Shown: positions 16,682-17,758 of the stretch, one piece after another
Layout of the letters: every line of letters begins with the position of its first letter
Position numbering within the stretch: the first letter of the stretch is position 1
Assembly: GCA_900073065.1 (NCBI GenBank)
Contig: FJOG01000112.1
Location: forward strand, 1-17,758
Direction: 5' to 3'
Source: Phialocephala subalpina
Lineage: Eukaryota; Ascomycota; Leotiomycetes; Helotiales; Mollisiaceae
Length of the DNA stretch: 17,758 bases
Program-made: the position numbers and the translations under genes
The notes under the pieces: generated by a model
Databases searched by the model: none
What the model was told of the DNA's origin: nothing
The model's input: only the letters and a program-made list of their open reading frames with translations

Positions 16682-17758
16682 TCGATAAGAAAGTTTATTC
16701 GATTAAAAAGTATTTTTATTGAGCTTGATAAAAGAGTTTAATTAATAATAAAATAATCATATAATTAGAAACTAAGAAAAATCGGCGGTAATAAATTGAA
16801 AAGGAAATTAAAAAGAAATTAAAGTTTTAATTTGAGTTACTTGAACGAGACTAAGTAATAAATCGTAATTTGCGAGCGAATTTGAAATATATAAGTATTA
16901 AAGAAGAAAAGATTAATTTAGTATTATCGGATTTGGGATTAAATAGTTAAAAGAATTAAAAGTTTGAAGTAATAAACTAGAAATAAAATTATTAAAAGTG
17001 AAATCGAATCTTTGATCGTAAATTAATTTTTGGTCGTAAAGCGTTTCTATTTGAGATTAAATATAAAATTAAAAATAAAGATCGAAATAAGGTTAATTAT
17101 TTTAAAAACTACGAACGAGAAAATACATTAATAAAAAATTAGTTTCTTAAGATTAAAAAAGAAATTTATAATAATAATCTCGTTTTTATTATTTTTTCTT
17201 ATAAATTATTCTTATTCTTATTATTTTATAATTTTAATCGCGATATTATATATAATTTTATTATTTAATTTAAAAATTTAATAAATCTAATTATTATTAT
17301 AATTTATAAATATACTTTAAACCGTTTTATTTTATAATTTCTTTAGTTTCCTCGAGTTATTATAATAAATAATCGAATTAAAAAAATATATATAATTATA
17401 TTAAGGAAGTTAATTGTTAAATTACTTCGAAATAAATAATATCGATAAATAAAGCAAAGTATAATTTGCAGATATAAGTATAAATAACGTATTAAATAAC
17501 CTTTAATTAGAATTTGAAATCGAGATTAGTTTCTTTAAGAATCGAAGTTATAATATACTAAATAATTTATTCAAAGCGTTTAATAAAACCGTTTATTTCG
17601 AGAGTATATAATTTCGTAACTTTTTATAAAGATTCTTTAAAGTTTATTAAAGATATATTTTTTCTTATTATTATTTCGAAAGCGGCGAATTATATATTTT
17701 AACTTTAAATATTCGAAATATTTTTTAAAATAAATAAAATAAATAAAATAAATAAAAT
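16682..17758 (-). pseudogene. Copia-D: integrase and linker remnant of a copia element, minus strand
   Basis: Read on the minus strand, this aligns along its length with Copia-C 8900-9970: the integrase core from before DNGGEY, the C-terminal integrase part, and the integrase-RT linker, broken at 16682. DNGGEY reads NNKKKY (about 17648-17667 on the complement), both Gly codons having become Lys by G-to-A changes. The FYDRFPRYNYIRIF region and GYD...NQIYxI-like segments can be followed against Copia-C. It is the most RIP-damaged part of the window. The linker breaks off where the Copia-A LTR ends, so Copia-A probably inserted into it. The other half should lie left of the window, also on the minus strand. 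Confidence 0.8.
17727..17758. repeat. 9-bp AT tandem repeat inside Copia-D integrase
   Basis: The unit aaaataaat is repeated three and a half times up to the window edge. Copia-C has a single related attattttatttacttt stretch at the homologous place, so this is a local expansion after RIP made the sequence low-complexity. The period is a multiple of three. Confidence 0.6.

Noticed and set aside
1..17758. Mitochondrial origin, suggested by the AT content
   Set aside because: LTR retrotransposons, a LINE, a MITE, retained CpG and TpA excess with CpA/TpG loss indicate RIP-treated nuclear DNA.
1..17758. Copia-A and Copia-D as arms of one large inverted repeat
   Set aside because: They carry different parts (RT/RNase H against integrase/linker) and are not complementary to each other; an insertion of one into the other explains them.
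1..17758. tRNA, rRNA, CRISPR or host gene
   Set aside because: No cloverleaf, rRNA core, regular spaced repeats or stop-free conserved host frame was seen on either strand by eye; a short degenerate tRNA could still be missed.

Overview
The window is a graveyard of transposable elements from the nuclear genome of a filamentous ascomycete (Pezizomycotina). I found no intact gene and no host gene. The DNA is extremely AT-rich. CpA/TpG is scarce, TpA is in excess and CpG (especially TCGA) is retained. Almost every in-frame stop is TAA or TAG where the family has Gln or Trp. This is the signature of repeat-induced point mutation (RIP, CpA to TpA on either strand). The species cannot be named from the sequence.

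The window resolves into one nest of insertions, held together by target-site duplications (TSDs) and by reading frames that rejoin. The outermost layer is Copia-D, a Ty1/copia element on the minus strand (16682-17758, integrase). Copia-A is a plus-strand copia (1-1707; RT, RNase H and the start of its 3' LTR, with the LTR remainder at 16618-16681). It appears to lie in the integrase-RT linker of Copia-D. LINE-B is a Tad1-like non-LTR retrotransposon (1708-16600, about 6.2 kb once its own guests are removed). It cuts the TATA box of Copia-A's 3' LTR and has a 17-bp TSD and a (TAC)n tail. Copia-C is a copia element with two LTRs (4108-12507, TSD TATTC). It splits the LINE-B ORF2 endonuclease, and joining the flanks restores the reading frame. 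A 114-bp MITE (4189-4302, TSD TA) sits in the 5' LTR of Copia-C, and the 3' LTR preserves the empty site. A 260-bp solo LTR (16229-16488, TSD TTATA) sits in the LINE-B 3' UTR.

Layout: 1-1663 Copia-A pol; 1664-1707 start of its LTR; 1708-4107 LINE-B 5' UTR, ORF1 and the first part of ORF2; 4108-12507 Copia-C (159-bp LTRs, 2-kb leader with an extra ORF-like stretch, gag-pol); 12508-15835 rest of LINE-B ORF2 (endonuclease end, RT, RNase H, Cys-rich tail); 15836-16600 LINE-B 3' UTR with 16-bp G-rich repeats and the solo LTR; 16618-16681 end of the Copia-A LTR; 16682-17758 Copia-D.

All coding regions are pseudogenes. Catalytic Asp codons have become Asn, Cys codons Tyr, and Gln/Trp codons stops. 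The short elements, LTRs and LINE 3' UTR keep near-normal composition, so RIP damage is uneven. The points of most interest are the reconstructed nest, the MITE with its internal empty-site control, two hairpins in the LTR promoters (one covarying between two elements), the long leader ORF of Copia-C, and the abrupt end of RIP inside LINE-B.
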